64,000 nucleotides of DNA, taken from assembly GCA_019634415.1 (NCBI GenBank), contig JAHQVJ010000180.1, positions 1 through 64,000 of the forward strand. The letters run 5' to 3'. Under the pieces are notes generated by a model. It did not search any database and was not told the DNA's origin. It saw only the letters and a program-made list of their open reading frames with translations. The translations under genes and the position numbers were made by a program. Numbering within the stretch: position 1 is the first letter of the stretch; each line of letters starts with the position of its first letter. Shown here piece after piece: positions 1-10,000 of this stretch. Source of the DNA: Myxococcales bacterium (GTDB lineage: Bacteria > Myxococcota_A > UBA796 > GCA-2862545).

Positions 1-3000
1 CGGCGATCTGGCCGAGGCCGCCGTGCCCCGAGCCGAACCCGCCGCCACCGCCCGATCCATAGCCGGAGGTGCCCAGGCCCCCGATCCCGTGGGGCACCGG
101 CACGTCCTCGAGCATGGCGCGGGCGAGGTTGTTGTCGGAGAGCAGGCCGCTGATCGCGTTGCGTGCCTTCTCGCGCTCCGCGAGCCGTCGCACCTCTTGC
201 AGCAGGGCCGGGTGGATCTCGCTCCCTGGATCGCCGTCCTCCCAGGCCACGGTCACGCCGGTGACCAGCGGGCCGCCGGCACGCGCGAAGCGAAGCGCGT
301 CTGCGGGCAGCTGGCGGGGAGCTCCCGCGAAGCGCTCCATGCGGGTGTCCCAGCCCGCCAGCGCCACCTGGGCGGCTGCAGGGCGCCCGGCGCCGTCGGT
401 CACGGTGGCCGTGACGCGCACCCCGCCCGGCACGGGCTCTGTGGTCAGTGCCACGTGCAACGCTGTGTCCACTCGGATGTCGCGGTGGTGCACGGCGCCG
501 CTGGGCGCCACCGCCGTCACGTCCACATCGCCCGCCCACTGCGGATCGATGGTCACCACGCCGCGGCTGGTGCCCCCGTGGACCGCGGCGTACAGCAGCC
601 GGTCGTTCGACGCGGTCACCAAGGCCGCTTCCCCTTGGGCGCCGAGGGTCAGGCGCTCGCCGAGGGAGGCGTCGCCCACACCCACCAGGCGCAGCTCGGA
701 GATGGACACCGACAGGTCCATCATGGCGGCGTGCGCCCAGCCGTCGGCGTGCATGGCGCGCACCCGCCAGCGCCCGGGCTCCAGGACCGGCAGATCCAGC
801 GGCACACCGTCTTCGCTGGCGGTGACCTCGAGCTGACGGACACGCTCCTCCACGACCTCGGAGGCGGCCGGGGCGCCCGTCCACTGCACCGCACCCCGCG
901 GGCCCGGCTCGGGCTCAGGCCCAAGCCAGGGATCGACGGGCGCCTCGGCCGGTGTGGCGACCTCGATCAGGCGAGACAGCTCCACGCGGACGGCTCCCTC
1001 GCCGTGTAGCGCGAGGCGGGGGCGCTCCCCCGGACGCAGTCGATCCTGCTCGGCGGTGAGCCGCAGCTGCACGCGCTCGGGGGGCTGCCGCGAGGCGCGA
1101 GCCGTGTGGCTGCTTCCCACGAGCTGGGCGTTGAGGGTCCAGGGGATCGTGGCGGCGGGTCCGGCGAAGGTCGCTCGTCCAGCGGAGTCGGTGGTGGCTG
1201 TCGGACCGTCGGCGCCGTTGCGCACCACGACGCCTGCGGCGGGCGTTCCGTCGGGCTGCCACACCTCCACCACGCCGTCACCAGCCTCGTCGATGGAGGC
1301 GGTCATGGTGCGGGCGGCCTCGGCATCGGTGCCGCTGCCCACGGACACCGAGCCCAGGGACACCCGCTCCGCCTGCCCGGGGGGCACTGCCAGGATCTCG
1401 TAGCGCGACGCCGCGATGGGCGGGATCGGAAGCTGCGTGTGCAGCACGCCCCGGCCGTCCGAGGTGGCCTTCCACGGGGAGAGGTTGCGGTCTCCCTGAG
1501 CCAGCCACAGCGTCCACTCGCCCCGCACCGGCGAGGGGCCGCGCCGCGCCACCACCCGGATCCCCATGTCGGAGCCCGGACGAGCCAGCGGCCGCTCGAG
1601 CTCGGTGTACAGCGTCAGATCGATCTCCATCCGCTGCTGCTGAGTGGTGGACAGGGTGAGCAGGGCGGGGGAGCCGCGGCGTCGTCCCAGCAACACGGTC
1701 TCGCCTCGGGGCACGTGGGGGGTTCGCCACAGGCCGGTGCCGTCGGTCCGGCCCTCGCGCGTCTTGTCGCCCGAGACCAGCAACACCTCGGTTCCCGGCG
1801 CCGGGCGACCCTCGGCGTCGAAGGCCGCCACCGCCAGCTCGCCGCCCACCGCCTTCGCCACCAGCCGCAGGTCGCTCACCAGCAGCAGTGTGCGGGCCTC
1901 TCGGTCGTCGGCCGACACGGTGACCGTGTACAGGCCCGGGCCGGGCACCTCGATGGGTAGGTCGAAGGACAGATCGGCGTGGGGTCGGTAGTCGGGGACC
2001 GGCTCGGTCCACGTGCGGTCCGCGCCCACCACCCCCACGTCGAGCTCGCGGAGATCTTCGGGCTGCTGACCGGCGCGCACGTAGGCATCGGCGTCGATAC
2101 TGTGCAGCGCCACCTTCAGGGTCTCGACGTTGCGCACACCGATGCGAACTCGCGGATCTCGCGTCACCTGGCCGGGACCGTCGATGCGCAGCCGGGTGGC
2201 CCGCAGCTCGGCAGCCACGTCCACCGCGGCTCGGAGGCGGCTGCCCATCCGTCGCATCAGCTCGAAGGCGGCCTCGGAGTCGTCGGAGTCGTCCAGCGCC
2301 ATGCGGGCGCGCGCTGCCACCGCGAAGGGGGCGGCGGACGACTCCGGCCAGCGGGCCAGCACCCGGTCGAAGCGCTCGCGCGCATCGTCGAGATCTCCCG
2401 CTGCGCGCGCGGCCAGCCCGGCTTCGTAGGCCGCCAGTGCCCCGTCGGTGTGCTCGGGGTGCTCCTGGAGCAGCTCGTCGTACCACCGCCGTGCCTCGTC
2501 GTGCTCCCCGCGTGCGGCAGCGCGGCGAGCCAGGCCGAGCACCAGATCGGCCCGCGCGGCCAGGACCTCGGCGCGGTGTGGATCGGAGCGGTACTGCTGG
2601 AGGTGGCTGTCCAGGCGCGCCACGGCGTCTGCCTCGCGACCCGCGCGGGCGAGCACCCCCGCCGCCAGCCGCTCCCCGTCGGCGCTGGGCGCCTCGTCGA
2701 GCAGGGCTGTCGCGTCCAGTCGGCCTTGGGCCACCCGGGCCGCGCCCAGCTCCTGGCGCAGCGTCGTGAGCTCGTCCCCCGACAGGCGCTGCAGCGCTCG
2801 CTCCCGCAGAACGTCCGCGCCGGCTCCCTTGATCTGCTCCGCCATGGCCAGGTCTCGCTGCGGCGAGGGCGGAAGCCCGCTGAGGATCTGCCAGGCCTGG
2901 TCGACGGTGCAGACCGCCGCGGCACGGAGCCGATCGGCGCCCGAGTCCTCCGCCGTCAGGGCGTCCACCATTGCTCTGCACCCCTCCGCCATGGCGCCGC

Positions 3001-3592
3001 CATCGGGTCGCTGGGTGCGATCCTGCCGCATGGTGTCCACCAGCTCGCGGGCCAGCGCGAAGCGCCGCTCGGGTCCGATGCGAAGGCCCAGCGTGCGCGC
3101 CAGGATGCTCATGCCCTGCGTGCGGCCGCGGTCCGGATCCGCCAGCAGCTTCCGCGCGATGGCGGCGACGGCCTCGGCACTGTCTCCGTCGCGATCGTCC
3201 GCGAGCTTGGGTCCCCCCACGCGGTCGTGGATCTCGTTGGCGTCTCGGGCTCGACCGAGCGCCACCAGCGCGTGCGCCCGGAGGAACGCAGCGCGGGGCC
3301 CACAGGGGGCGTCCAGCGGTACGCGACTCAGCACGGCCTCGGCCTGACCTGGATCGTCGTCGGCGAGCAGGGCCGAGCCCAGCAGACAGCGCAGCCGCTG
3401 CTTGGACGTTCGATCCCCCACCGCCCGCACGGCCGAGCGCAGCAGACCCACGGCACGCGCGGGATCCCCGTCAGCCAGCGCCGCGTGGGCGCGATCCGTG
3501 GCGCGTAGCTCCCGATCGGGCGCAGCGCGCAGCAGGCTCGGGACCCACAGGAGGGCGACGAGGATCAGCACCAGGTGGGGGAAGCGGCGCAT
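1..3592 (-). CDS. Alpha-2-macroglobulin-like exported protein with N-terminal TPR region, partial
   Basis: The frame is open from an ATG at 3592 to the window edge (at least 1197 codons), so the C-terminal part is missing. Residues 1-23 form a signal peptide (MRRF then a hydrophobic run, likely cut after LLRA). Residues about 25-440 are Ala/Arg/Asp-rich helical repeats resembling TPRs. After that come Ig-like segments: YTELERPLARPG at about 662 matches the YTxRPxYRPG signature of macroglobulin domains, and RLRPGERPRL at about 847 begins another. From about 1155 the chain becomes very Gly/Ser-rich (GYGSGGGG type), as in many myxobacterial members. The family acts as a periplasmic or surface protease trap. 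Whether a thioester motif exists cannot be seen. It follows the DUF1552 gene by 141 bp on the same strand, separated by a hairpin. Confidence 0.75.
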   Translation of the reverse strand, partial: MRRFPHLVLILVALLWVPSLLRAAPDRELRATDRAHAALADGDPARAVGLLRSAVRAVGDRTSKQRLRCLLGSALLADDDPGQAEAVLSRVPLDAPCGPRAAFLRAHALVALGRARDANEIHDRVGGPKLADDRDGDSAEAVAAIARKLLADPDRGRTQGMSILARTLGLRIGPERRFALARELVDTMRQDRTQRPDGGAMAEGCRAMVDALTAEDSGADRLRAAAVCTVDQAWQILSGLPPSPQRDLAMAEQIKGAGADVLRERALQRLSGDELTTLRQELGAARVAQGRLDATALLDEAPSADGERLAAGVLARAGREADAVARLDSHLQQYRSDPHRAEVLAARADLVLGLARRAAARGEHDEARRWYDELLQEHPEHTDGALAAYEAGLAARAAGDLDDARERFDRVLARWPESSAAPFAVAARARMALDDSDDSEAAFELMRRMGSRLRAAVDVAAELRATRLRIDGPGQVTRDPRVRIGVRNVETLKVALHSIDADAYVRAGQQPEDLRELDVGVVGADRTWTEPVPDYRPHADLSFDLPIEVPGPGLYTVTVSADDREARTLLLVSDLRLVAKAVGGELAVAAFDAEGRPAPGTEVLLVSGDKTREGRTDGTGLWRTPHVPRGETVLLGRRRGSPALLTLSTTQQQRMEIDLTLYTELERPLARPGSDMGIRVVARRGPSPVRGEWTLWLAQGDRNLSPWKATSDGRGVLHTQLPIPPIAASRYEILAVPPGQAERVSLGSVSVGSGTDAEAARTMTASIDEAGDGVVEVWQPDGTPAAGVVVRNGADGPTATTDSAGRATFAGPAATIPWTLNAQLVGSSHTARASRQPPERVQLRLTAEQDRLRPGERPRLALHGEGAVRVELSRLIEVATPAEAPVDPWLGPEPEPGPRGAVQWTGAPAASEVVEERVRQLEVTASEDGVPLDLPVLEPGRWRVRAMHADGWAHAAMMDLSVSISELRLVGVGDASLGERLTLGAQGEAALVTASNDRLLYAAVHGGTSRGVVTIDPQWAGDVDVTAVAPSGAVHHRDIRVDTALHVALTTEPVPGGVRVTATVTDGAGRPAAAQVALAGWDTRMERFAGAPRQLPADALRFARAGGPLVTGVTVAWEDGDPGSEIHPALLQEVRRLAEREKARNAISGLLSDNNLARAMLEDVPVPHGIGGLGTSGYGSGGGGGFGSGHGGLGQIA

Positions 3593-3682
3593 CGGGGCTC
3601 CAGGGGCGGGTTCCGGTTTTGTACACCGCGCTCCGGAGTGGTTCGCTCGTTGACCGATGGTTGACGTCATGCCAACGCACGC

Positions 3683-3714
3683 GCGCCCCGGTGCAGCCGT
3701 GTGCACCAGGGCGC
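3683..3714 (-). terminator. Hairpin after the DUF1592/DUF1552 pair
   Basis: A 13-bp stem (GCGCCCTGGTGCA with TGCACCGGGGCGC on the minus strand, one T-G wobble) closes a 6-nt loop just downstream of the DUF1552 stop. There is no T-run, so it is a probable transcript-end structure rather than a classic intrinsic terminator. Confidence 0.45.
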
Positions 3715-3733
3715 GGATCGAGCGGCCGTGCGC

Positions 3734-5008
3734 CTAAGTCAGGCGCAGCGTTCCCGTGGCGTTCGGGCCGAAGCGGCTCGCGTCGGGCGACCCCATGAAC
3801 TCGAGCAGGGCTCGGTAGTAGTTGCTGTGGGGCATCTGGTTGTTCTGGATGTGTCGACCCTGGCGGATCCCGCCACCTTCGCCACCGCCCATCAGGAACG
3901 TCATGGCGTTGGATCCGTGGCGGTTCGGATCGCCGAACTCCGACACCAGCGTCATCACGGTGTTGTCGAGCATGTCTCCGTCACCCTCGGGGATGTCGGC
4001 GAGCAGCTGCATCGTGGCCACCATCTGCTGCACGTGCCACGCGTGGATCTCCGCGAACTGACGCCGGCCCTCGCTGCCATCGGAGGAGTGCGACAGGGTG
4101 TGGTGATCCTGGGTGTGACCGAGGTGGCGGTACACGGTGTACGTGGCGCTCGGACCCGACATGAACGAGACGATGCGCGTGTAGTCGCACTGCATCGCCA
4201 GCACCGTCAGATCGGCCATGGCGCGGTAGGCCTTGTGGAACTCTCGCTCCACCGGCGGCGGTCCGGGCTCCGGGCACAGCGGGCCCACCTCGTCGAGCGC
4301 GTTGAGGCGGCGCTCCATCTCTCGCACGCTCGTGTTGTACTGGTCGAGCTTGCGCTTGTCGTCCACGCCGAGCTTCTTCTCGAGGTCCTTCGACCGATCG
4401 AGCACCGCGTCGAGGATCGACAGCCGCAGCGCGTCGTTCTCCGCCGTGGCCACGGGATCGCTGCCCGCGTAGATCCGCTGGAACAGCCGACGAGGGCTCG
4501 TGATCCGCGGCAGCGGCGTGGAGTTGGCAGCCCACGAGATGTGCTCGGTGTAGATCTGGCTGGTGCCACCCGTCAGGATGCCCGGCTCGTCGAGACCCAG
4601 CTGCAGCGATCGCGCAGGCATCGCGAGGCTCTGGCTCTCGGCGGCCACCTGATCCACGCTGATCCCGGCAGACAGAGCGCCGCTCCGACCTCCGATGGGC
4701 ACGTCGGTGAGCAGGCAGCTGGTGCCGGCCTCGTGGCTCGCGTAGTCGGCGATGGCGTAGTTCTTGAGCCCCGACACCTGGCTGATGCGATCGCGCATCG
4801 GCTCGATGGCGTCGACCACGGACTGGTAGAACGGCTCGACTGGCGGCGTGATCGACCACTCCATGAAGCCGTTCGGCACGAACCAGAAGAGCAGGCGCTT
4901 CGGCTGGTCGTTGCTGGGGGCTCCCCAGGCAGCGCGGGGCAACGCGGAAGGCAGCATGGGCAACCACAGGGTGGCTGCGGCACTACGCAGGAACAACCGG
5001 CGGTTCAT
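3734..5008 (-). CDS. DUF1552 domain protein with Tat-type signal
   Basis: A 424-residue protein starting at the ATG at 5008. The N-terminus MNRRLFLRSAAA has a twin arginine followed by a hydrophobic stretch and an Ala-rich cleavage region (AAWGA), so export through Tat is likely. The rest matches DUF1552: an early LLFWFVPNG segment, a central helical segment with KKLGVDDKRKLDQY, and the late VMTLVSEFGDPNRHGS and GRHIQNNQMP segments. Its start overlaps the end of the DUF1592 gene by 4 bases (ATGA), so the two are translationally coupled. In Planctomycetes and Myxococcota these families occur as pairs of unknown biochemical function. Related DUF1501-type proteins resemble sulfatases/phosphatases, but no activity can be assigned here. 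Confidence 0.9.
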   Translation of the reverse strand: MNRRLFLRSAAATLWLPMLPSALPRAAWGAPSNDQPKRLLFWFVPNGFMEWSITPPVEPFYQSVVDAIEPMRDRISQVSGLKNYAIADYASHEAGTSCLLTDVPIGGRSGALSAGISVDQVAAESQSLAMPARSLQLGLDEPGILTGGTSQIYTEHISWAANSTPLPRITSPRRLFQRIYAGSDPVATAENDALRLSILDAVLDRSKDLEKKLGVDDKRKLDQYNTSVREMERRLNALDEVGPLCPEPGPPPVEREFHKAYRAMADLTVLAMQCDYTRIVSFMSGPSATYTVYRHLGHTQDHHTLSHSSDGSEGRRQFAEIHAWHVQQMVATMQLLADIPEGDGDMLDNTVMTLVSEFGDPNRHGSNAMTFLMGGGEGGGIRQGRHIQNNQMPHSNYYRALLEFMGSPDASRFGPNATGTLRLT

Positions 5009-6966
5009 GGGATCTCCCGATAGTCGCCCCGATGGCGGAACACCGGGTGGGTCACGATGGCGTTGACGAGCGCTGGGAACGTCATGCCGTTGCGAGTGAA
5101 GGTGCTGGTGATGCTGTCGAGGGTGCGCTGGTCGTCGTCCGCGGGCGGGCGGCTCAGGGCGAAGGTGAACACCTTCTCGGCGAAGCACCGGTTGAGGCGC
5201 GGGTCCGTGATCACGAAGTCCGCCAGGTCCTGAAGGCTCTCGGCGGGCGCGCCCTCGAGCTCCACTCGGGTATCGATCCGATAGCCGAGCTCGTCGTAGA
5301 TGCGGTCGGCACCGATGCCGTCGAAGCGGCCGATGCTGAAGCCGATGGGGTCCATCACCTGGTGGCAGGTGTGGCAGGGCTCGACGGAGCGCTGCCGCTC
5401 CTCCTGCTCGCGCACGCTGCCCTCGGTGTCCCGCAGGTCCAGATCCTGGTTGATGTCGGGCGGCGGCTGGGGCGGGGCGGAGCAGAGCAGGCGGTTGAGC
5501 ACCCACTTGCCACGCTGCACCACGCTCGGACCCTCGGGCTTGCTGTGGGCCGTCATCCAGCCGGCGGTACCCAGGATCCCCATTCGATCTTCGCCTTCCA
5601 TGGACACCGTGGTCCACACGTCGGCTGCGGGCGGCACGTCCAACCCGTAGAGCAAGGCCAGGCGCTGGTCGATGGTGGTCTCGTGGGTGGTGAGCAGCTC
5701 CACCAGCGACATGTCGCCTCGGATGAAGTCGTTGGCCATGAGCCGCATCTCCTGGGCCATGGAGACGCGCAGCTCGTCGTCGAAGCCAGGGTACAGGGTC
5801 GGATCGGGGTTGACGTCCTCCAGCAGCTCGTCGATGTCGAGCCACTGGCTCGCCATGGAGTCCACCAGCGCCGTGGACCGAGGATCCAGGAGCATGCGCT
5901 GCGTCTGCTGGCGCAGGACGTCGGGATCGGCGAGGGTGCCGTCGGCAGCCGCCTGCAGCAGCTGATCGTCGGGCGTGCTCGACCACAGGAAGTAGGACAG
6001 GCGGCTCGCGATCTCGTAGCCGTCGAGCTCTCGCGGATCACCACCGACCTCCGGACCCACCTCTGGGCGGAACAGGAAGTCGGGCGCCATCAGGGTGGCC
6101 TTGAAGGCGTGCCGGAGGCCGTCCTCGGGGGTTCCGCCCTCGGCGTAGCCCAGCTCGTACAGGGGCATCGCCCAGTCGACGTCGGACTCCTCGATGGCCC
6201 GGCGCCAGGCCAGCTGCTGGAACCCACCGATGATGCGGCGGGCGCAGGGAACGCCCTCCTCGCGGACGTCGCAGAGCATGATCCGGCTGTAGTGGTCGGA
6301 GGGCTCCCACGTGATGTTGATGGGGCCCGTGATGTCGATGGCGTCGATGCCCACGGAGCCGAGCTGCCGCTGCAGCGTGATGTTGTGGTACCCGAGGTCC
6401 AGCTCCACCTCGAAGGAGCGCGTGAAGCTCGAGCCCGGAGGCACGGCGAAGACCATGTCGCCGATGGGCTCGTCGTCGATGTGCAGCGTGACGGTGGGGG
6501 AGCCGCCCGCAGCGCCGTAGCCATCCACCTCGATCAGGTAGGTGCCCGCGTGGGGCAGATCGATGGTGGTGCGCAGTGCACCGCTCTCGAGCACGTAGAA
6601 GCCGTTGCCATCTCGCTGACCTGCGCCGTCCCGGCTCATCCAGGACCCCTCGGCCTCGATGATGTAGGTCCGCTCCACGGGGCCGAAGAACTGGTTCAGC
6701 ACCTCGTCGGCGCCGATGTCCATCGAGTCGATGTGCAGCGGGCCCACGTTCAGGGCATCTGCAATGGTGTGGAAGTCGAAAGCTTCCTCGTCAGGGGGCA
6801 ACCACCTGGAGGGGTTGGTGTCCACCCCCATGAGGTCCCGCATGGTGTTGTCGTATTCGATGCGGTTGAGGCGGCGGAGCGGCGCGCGACCCATTTCTAC
6901 GGTCGCTTCGCTGATCACGCCCCCTTGCCCGCAGCCGAACAGGCCCATCGCAAGGTAGGTCAGCAT
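5005..6966 (-). CDS. DUF1587/DUF1595/DUF1592/DUF1588/DUF1585 lipoprotein with a CxxCH motif
   Basis: A 653-residue protein. The short N-terminus ends in a lipobox-like LFGC. Domains in order: DUF1587 (PLRRLNRIEYDNTMRDL, about 30-95); a beta-rich carbohydrate-binding-like segment (about 130-220); DUF1595 (RRIIGGFQQLAWRRA); DUF1592 (FKATLMAPDFLFRPEVG then YEIASRLSYFLWS); DUF1588 (VVQRGKWVLNRLLCS), with CHTCH at about 530 that could bind c-type heme; and DUF1585 at the C-terminus (RLNRCFAEKVFTFALSR). Many planctomycete homologues carry an extra N-terminal cytochrome domain, which is absent here. First gene of the pair with DUF1552. I see no clear Shine-Dalgarno sequence. It is divergent from the propeller-amidohydrolase gene across 127 bp. 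Confidence 0.88.
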   Translation of the reverse strand: MLTYLAMGLFGCGQGGVISEATVEMGRAPLRRLNRIEYDNTMRDLMGVDTNPSRWLPPDEEAFDFHTIADALNVGPLHIDSMDIGADEVLNQFFGPVERTYIIEAEGSWMSRDGAGQRDGNGFYVLESGALRTTIDLPHAGTYLIEVDGYGAAGGSPTVTLHIDDEPIGDMVFAVPPGSSFTRSFEVELDLGYHNITLQRQLGSVGIDAIDITGPINITWEPSDHYSRIMLCDVREEGVPCARRIIGGFQQLAWRRAIEESDVDWAMPLYELGYAEGGTPEDGLRHAFKATLMAPDFLFRPEVGPEVGGDPRELDGYEIASRLSYFLWSSTPDDQLLQAAADGTLADPDVLRQQTQRMLLDPRSTALVDSMASQWLDIDELLEDVNPDPTLYPGFDDELRVSMAQEMRLMANDFIRGDMSLVELLTTHETTIDQRLALLYGLDVPPAADVWTTVSMEGEDRMGILGTAGWMTAHSKPEGPSVVQRGKWVLNRLLCSAPPQPPPDINQDLDLRDTEGSVREQEERQRSVEPCHTCHQVMDPIGFSIGRFDGIGADRIYDELGYRIDTRVELEGAPAESLQDLADFVITDPRLNRCFAEKVFTFALSRPPADDDQRTLDSITSTFTRNGMTFPALVNAIVTHPVFRHRGDYREIP

Positions 6967-7093
6967 AGAATCCCCGGTCGTCAGCTTGGAGCACGGTCGA
7001 AAGTCTACAGGACAACGGCGTTAACAACCATCAAATCCGTGTCACGGTGGCGAGAGCTGGCCTCCGAGACTGGTGGTGATACCCGCCCGCCCC

Positions 7094-10000
7094 ATGGACC
7101 TTCACCGCATCCTGTGTGTTCTTTGTGTGGGATTCTCGACGAGTCTCGCGTTTGCTGAAGAGGAAAATAAGGGCGAGGAGTGGGACATCTCCGCGCCTCA
7201 TGGCCCGACCCACACCGTCGACCTCGATCTCGACGAGGGAACCTGGGTCAGCGTCTCCGTCCACGGGGATCGGGTGGTCTTCGACCTGTTGGGGGACATC
7301 TGGACGGTGCCCTTGGCAGGGGGAGAGGCGACTCGACTGACTGAGGGGCCGGCCTGGGACGTCCAGCCCACCTTCTCTCCCGATGGTGCTCGGATTGCCT
7401 TCGTGAGTGACCGAGGAGGCAACGAGAACATCTGGATCATGGAGGCCGACGGATCGTCGCCGGAGGCCTTCACCGATGACGCGATCGCCCGCTGCACCCA
7501 TCCCGTGTGGGATCTGCAGTCGCCCTATCTGTTGTATCGACGCCGGACGGTGGACACGCGCTCCATCGGGGTCACCGAGATCTGGCAGCGTCACCTCGAG
7601 GGTGGCGATGGCTTCGCGCTGACCTCGCTGGACGACCATCCCCACGCGGGTGAGCCCTGGCCCGTCGACGATCGCACCGTGTTGTTCTCCAGTCGGCAGG
7701 GGCGCTTCGAGTACGACCAGAGCCCGGTGGCGGGCCTGTGGTCGGTGCAGCGCCTCGACCGTCGGACGGGGGAGATCCGTCCGTTGGCGCGGGGGCCGGG
7801 CTCGGCCTCCCGTCCGGCGCTGTCGCCGGACGGCACGACCCTGGTGTTCGTGTCTCGCATCCGGAACCGCACGGTGCTCGAGGCGATGGACGTGGCCACC
7901 GGCCAGCGGCGCGTGGTCTGGGACGAGCTGTCGCCCGACGAGCTCGAGGGGTTCGCGCTGCACGGCACCTACCCGCGCATGGACTGGACCGACGATGGTG
8001 ATCTGGTGCTGTGGGCCCAGGGGGGGCTGTGGCGGCTCGACGTGGCCTCGGGAGCGCGCAGTGCCATCCCATTTCGGGCTCGCGGCTCCATGACGCTGCA
8101 CGACATCACGCGGCCGCAGGTGGCCATCGAGGATGCGGTGCGCGCCAGGGTGCTGCGCTGGCCCTCGGTGTCGCGGCGGGAGGCCTGGGCATTCTCTGCC
8201 CTGGGCGCGGTGTGGACCCGTGACCGGAGGGGGACCGTGCGCCGGATCTCGCGTGGATCTGGCTTCGCTCCAGCCTGGTCGCCCGACGGATCGCAGCTGG
8301 CCTACACCAGCTACAGCGATGGCGCCGGAGCGTTGCAGATCACCAGCGCCACGGGTCGATCCCCCTCGGTGCTGCCCATTGCGGGCCAGCTCACCAATCC
8401 CACCTGGGCCGACGACGGGCGCTCGCTGGTGGTGCTGCGTGGTCCCGATGGGCACGTGTCTCCCGATCTCGGTCGAGAGGGCTGGTACGAGGTCGTGGAG
8501 CTGAAGCGACGGGGAGGCCGCTGGACGAGCCGCGTGGTGACGGCGGTGGATGCGTTGTGGGGGTCGCGCAAGCAGCGGCTGCGGATCCGCGATGGGCGCC
8601 TGTACTTCCTGGAGCACCGGGCCACCGAGCCGCGAGCGCCCCAGGAGGCCGTGCTGGTCAGCGTGGCCATGGACGGCACCGACAAGCAGGATCACCTGAA
8701 GCTCGGTAGGGCCCTGGAGGCGGCGATCTCCCCCGGTTTCGATCGCATCGCCTACAAGATCGACCACCAGCTGTGGGTGGCGGCGCTCCCCCCGAACCCG
8801 CGGTCCGTGGAGGTGGGCGCGCTGCCCAAGACCCAGGTCACCCAGGTGGTGGGGGACTGGGTGGGGTGGTCCCCCGATGGCGCAGAGGTGACCTGGGCCG
8901 AGGGCCCGGTGCTCAAGCGTCGGGCGGTGGCGGATCTGTGGCAGCCGGACGCCGAGGAGGCGGAAGAGGAGGACGAAGATCCGCTGGCGGAGGATCCGGA
9001 GATCCGCAGCTTGGAGATCGAGCTGTCGGTGCCTCGAGCCCGTCCGCGCGGGACGGTGGTGCTGCGCGACGCGCGGGTGATCTCCATGGTGGAGGACGAG
9101 ATCCTGGAGGGTGTGGACGTGCTCGTCGAGCGCGATCGCATCACGGCCATCGGGCCCGATCTGCAGGCGCCCGCCGGTGCGGTGGAGCTGGACTGCGCGG
9201 GGAAGACCGTGATCCCCGGGCTGGTGGACGTGCACGCGCACCTGCACTTCTCGAGTGCGGACGTGCTGCCCGAGCAGGAGTGGCGCTATCTCGTGGCGCT
9301 GGACTTCGGGGTCACCACCGTGCACGACCCCAGCACCCTGACGGATCTGGTGTTCACGCAGCGGGAGATGGTGGAGGCGGGGTTCATGCAGGGCCCACGG
9401 GTGTACTCCACCGGTGCGGTGCTCTACGGCGCGCTGTCGCGCAGCAACGCCGACACCCCCACACCCGACGCCGCGCGCGCGCACGTGCGCCGCCTCGCGG
9501 CCTCGGGCGCCACCTCGGTGAAGGTGTACCAGCAGTCGCAGCGCGATCGGCGTCAGTGGTTCCTGCAGGCGTGCCAGGAGGAAGGGCTGCTGTGCGTGCC
9601 CGAGGGCGGTGGCGATCTGTGGATGGACCTGGGCATGGTGGTGGACGGCTACCCCACCATGGAGCACGCGCTGCCCACGGCTCCGCTGCACCGCGACGTG
9701 CTGGAGCTGTTCGCCGCCTCCACCGGTGGGCAGCAGGGGGATGGACTCGGCACCTTCTACACGCCCACGCTGCAGGTGGCCTACGGCGGGCTCGGCGCCC
9801 ATCACTTCTTCGTGCAGCGCGACTTTCCGGTGGACGATCCCCGCCTGCGGCGCCACACGCCCGAGCGCCAGCTGGAGGCGCTGCTGTGGCGCGCTCCCGT
9901 GATGGCCCATGCCGAGGACTGGCGGTTCCAGCGCACTGCGCAGGACGCCGCTGCGCTGCAGGCTGCCGGTGTGCCGGTCACGCTGGGCGCCCACGGCGAG

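Noticed and set aside
1278..2981. 567-codon frame on the minus strand
   Set aside because: Arg/Gly/Pro-rich shadow in another frame of the alpha-2-macroglobulin-like gene, which is open through the whole stretch.
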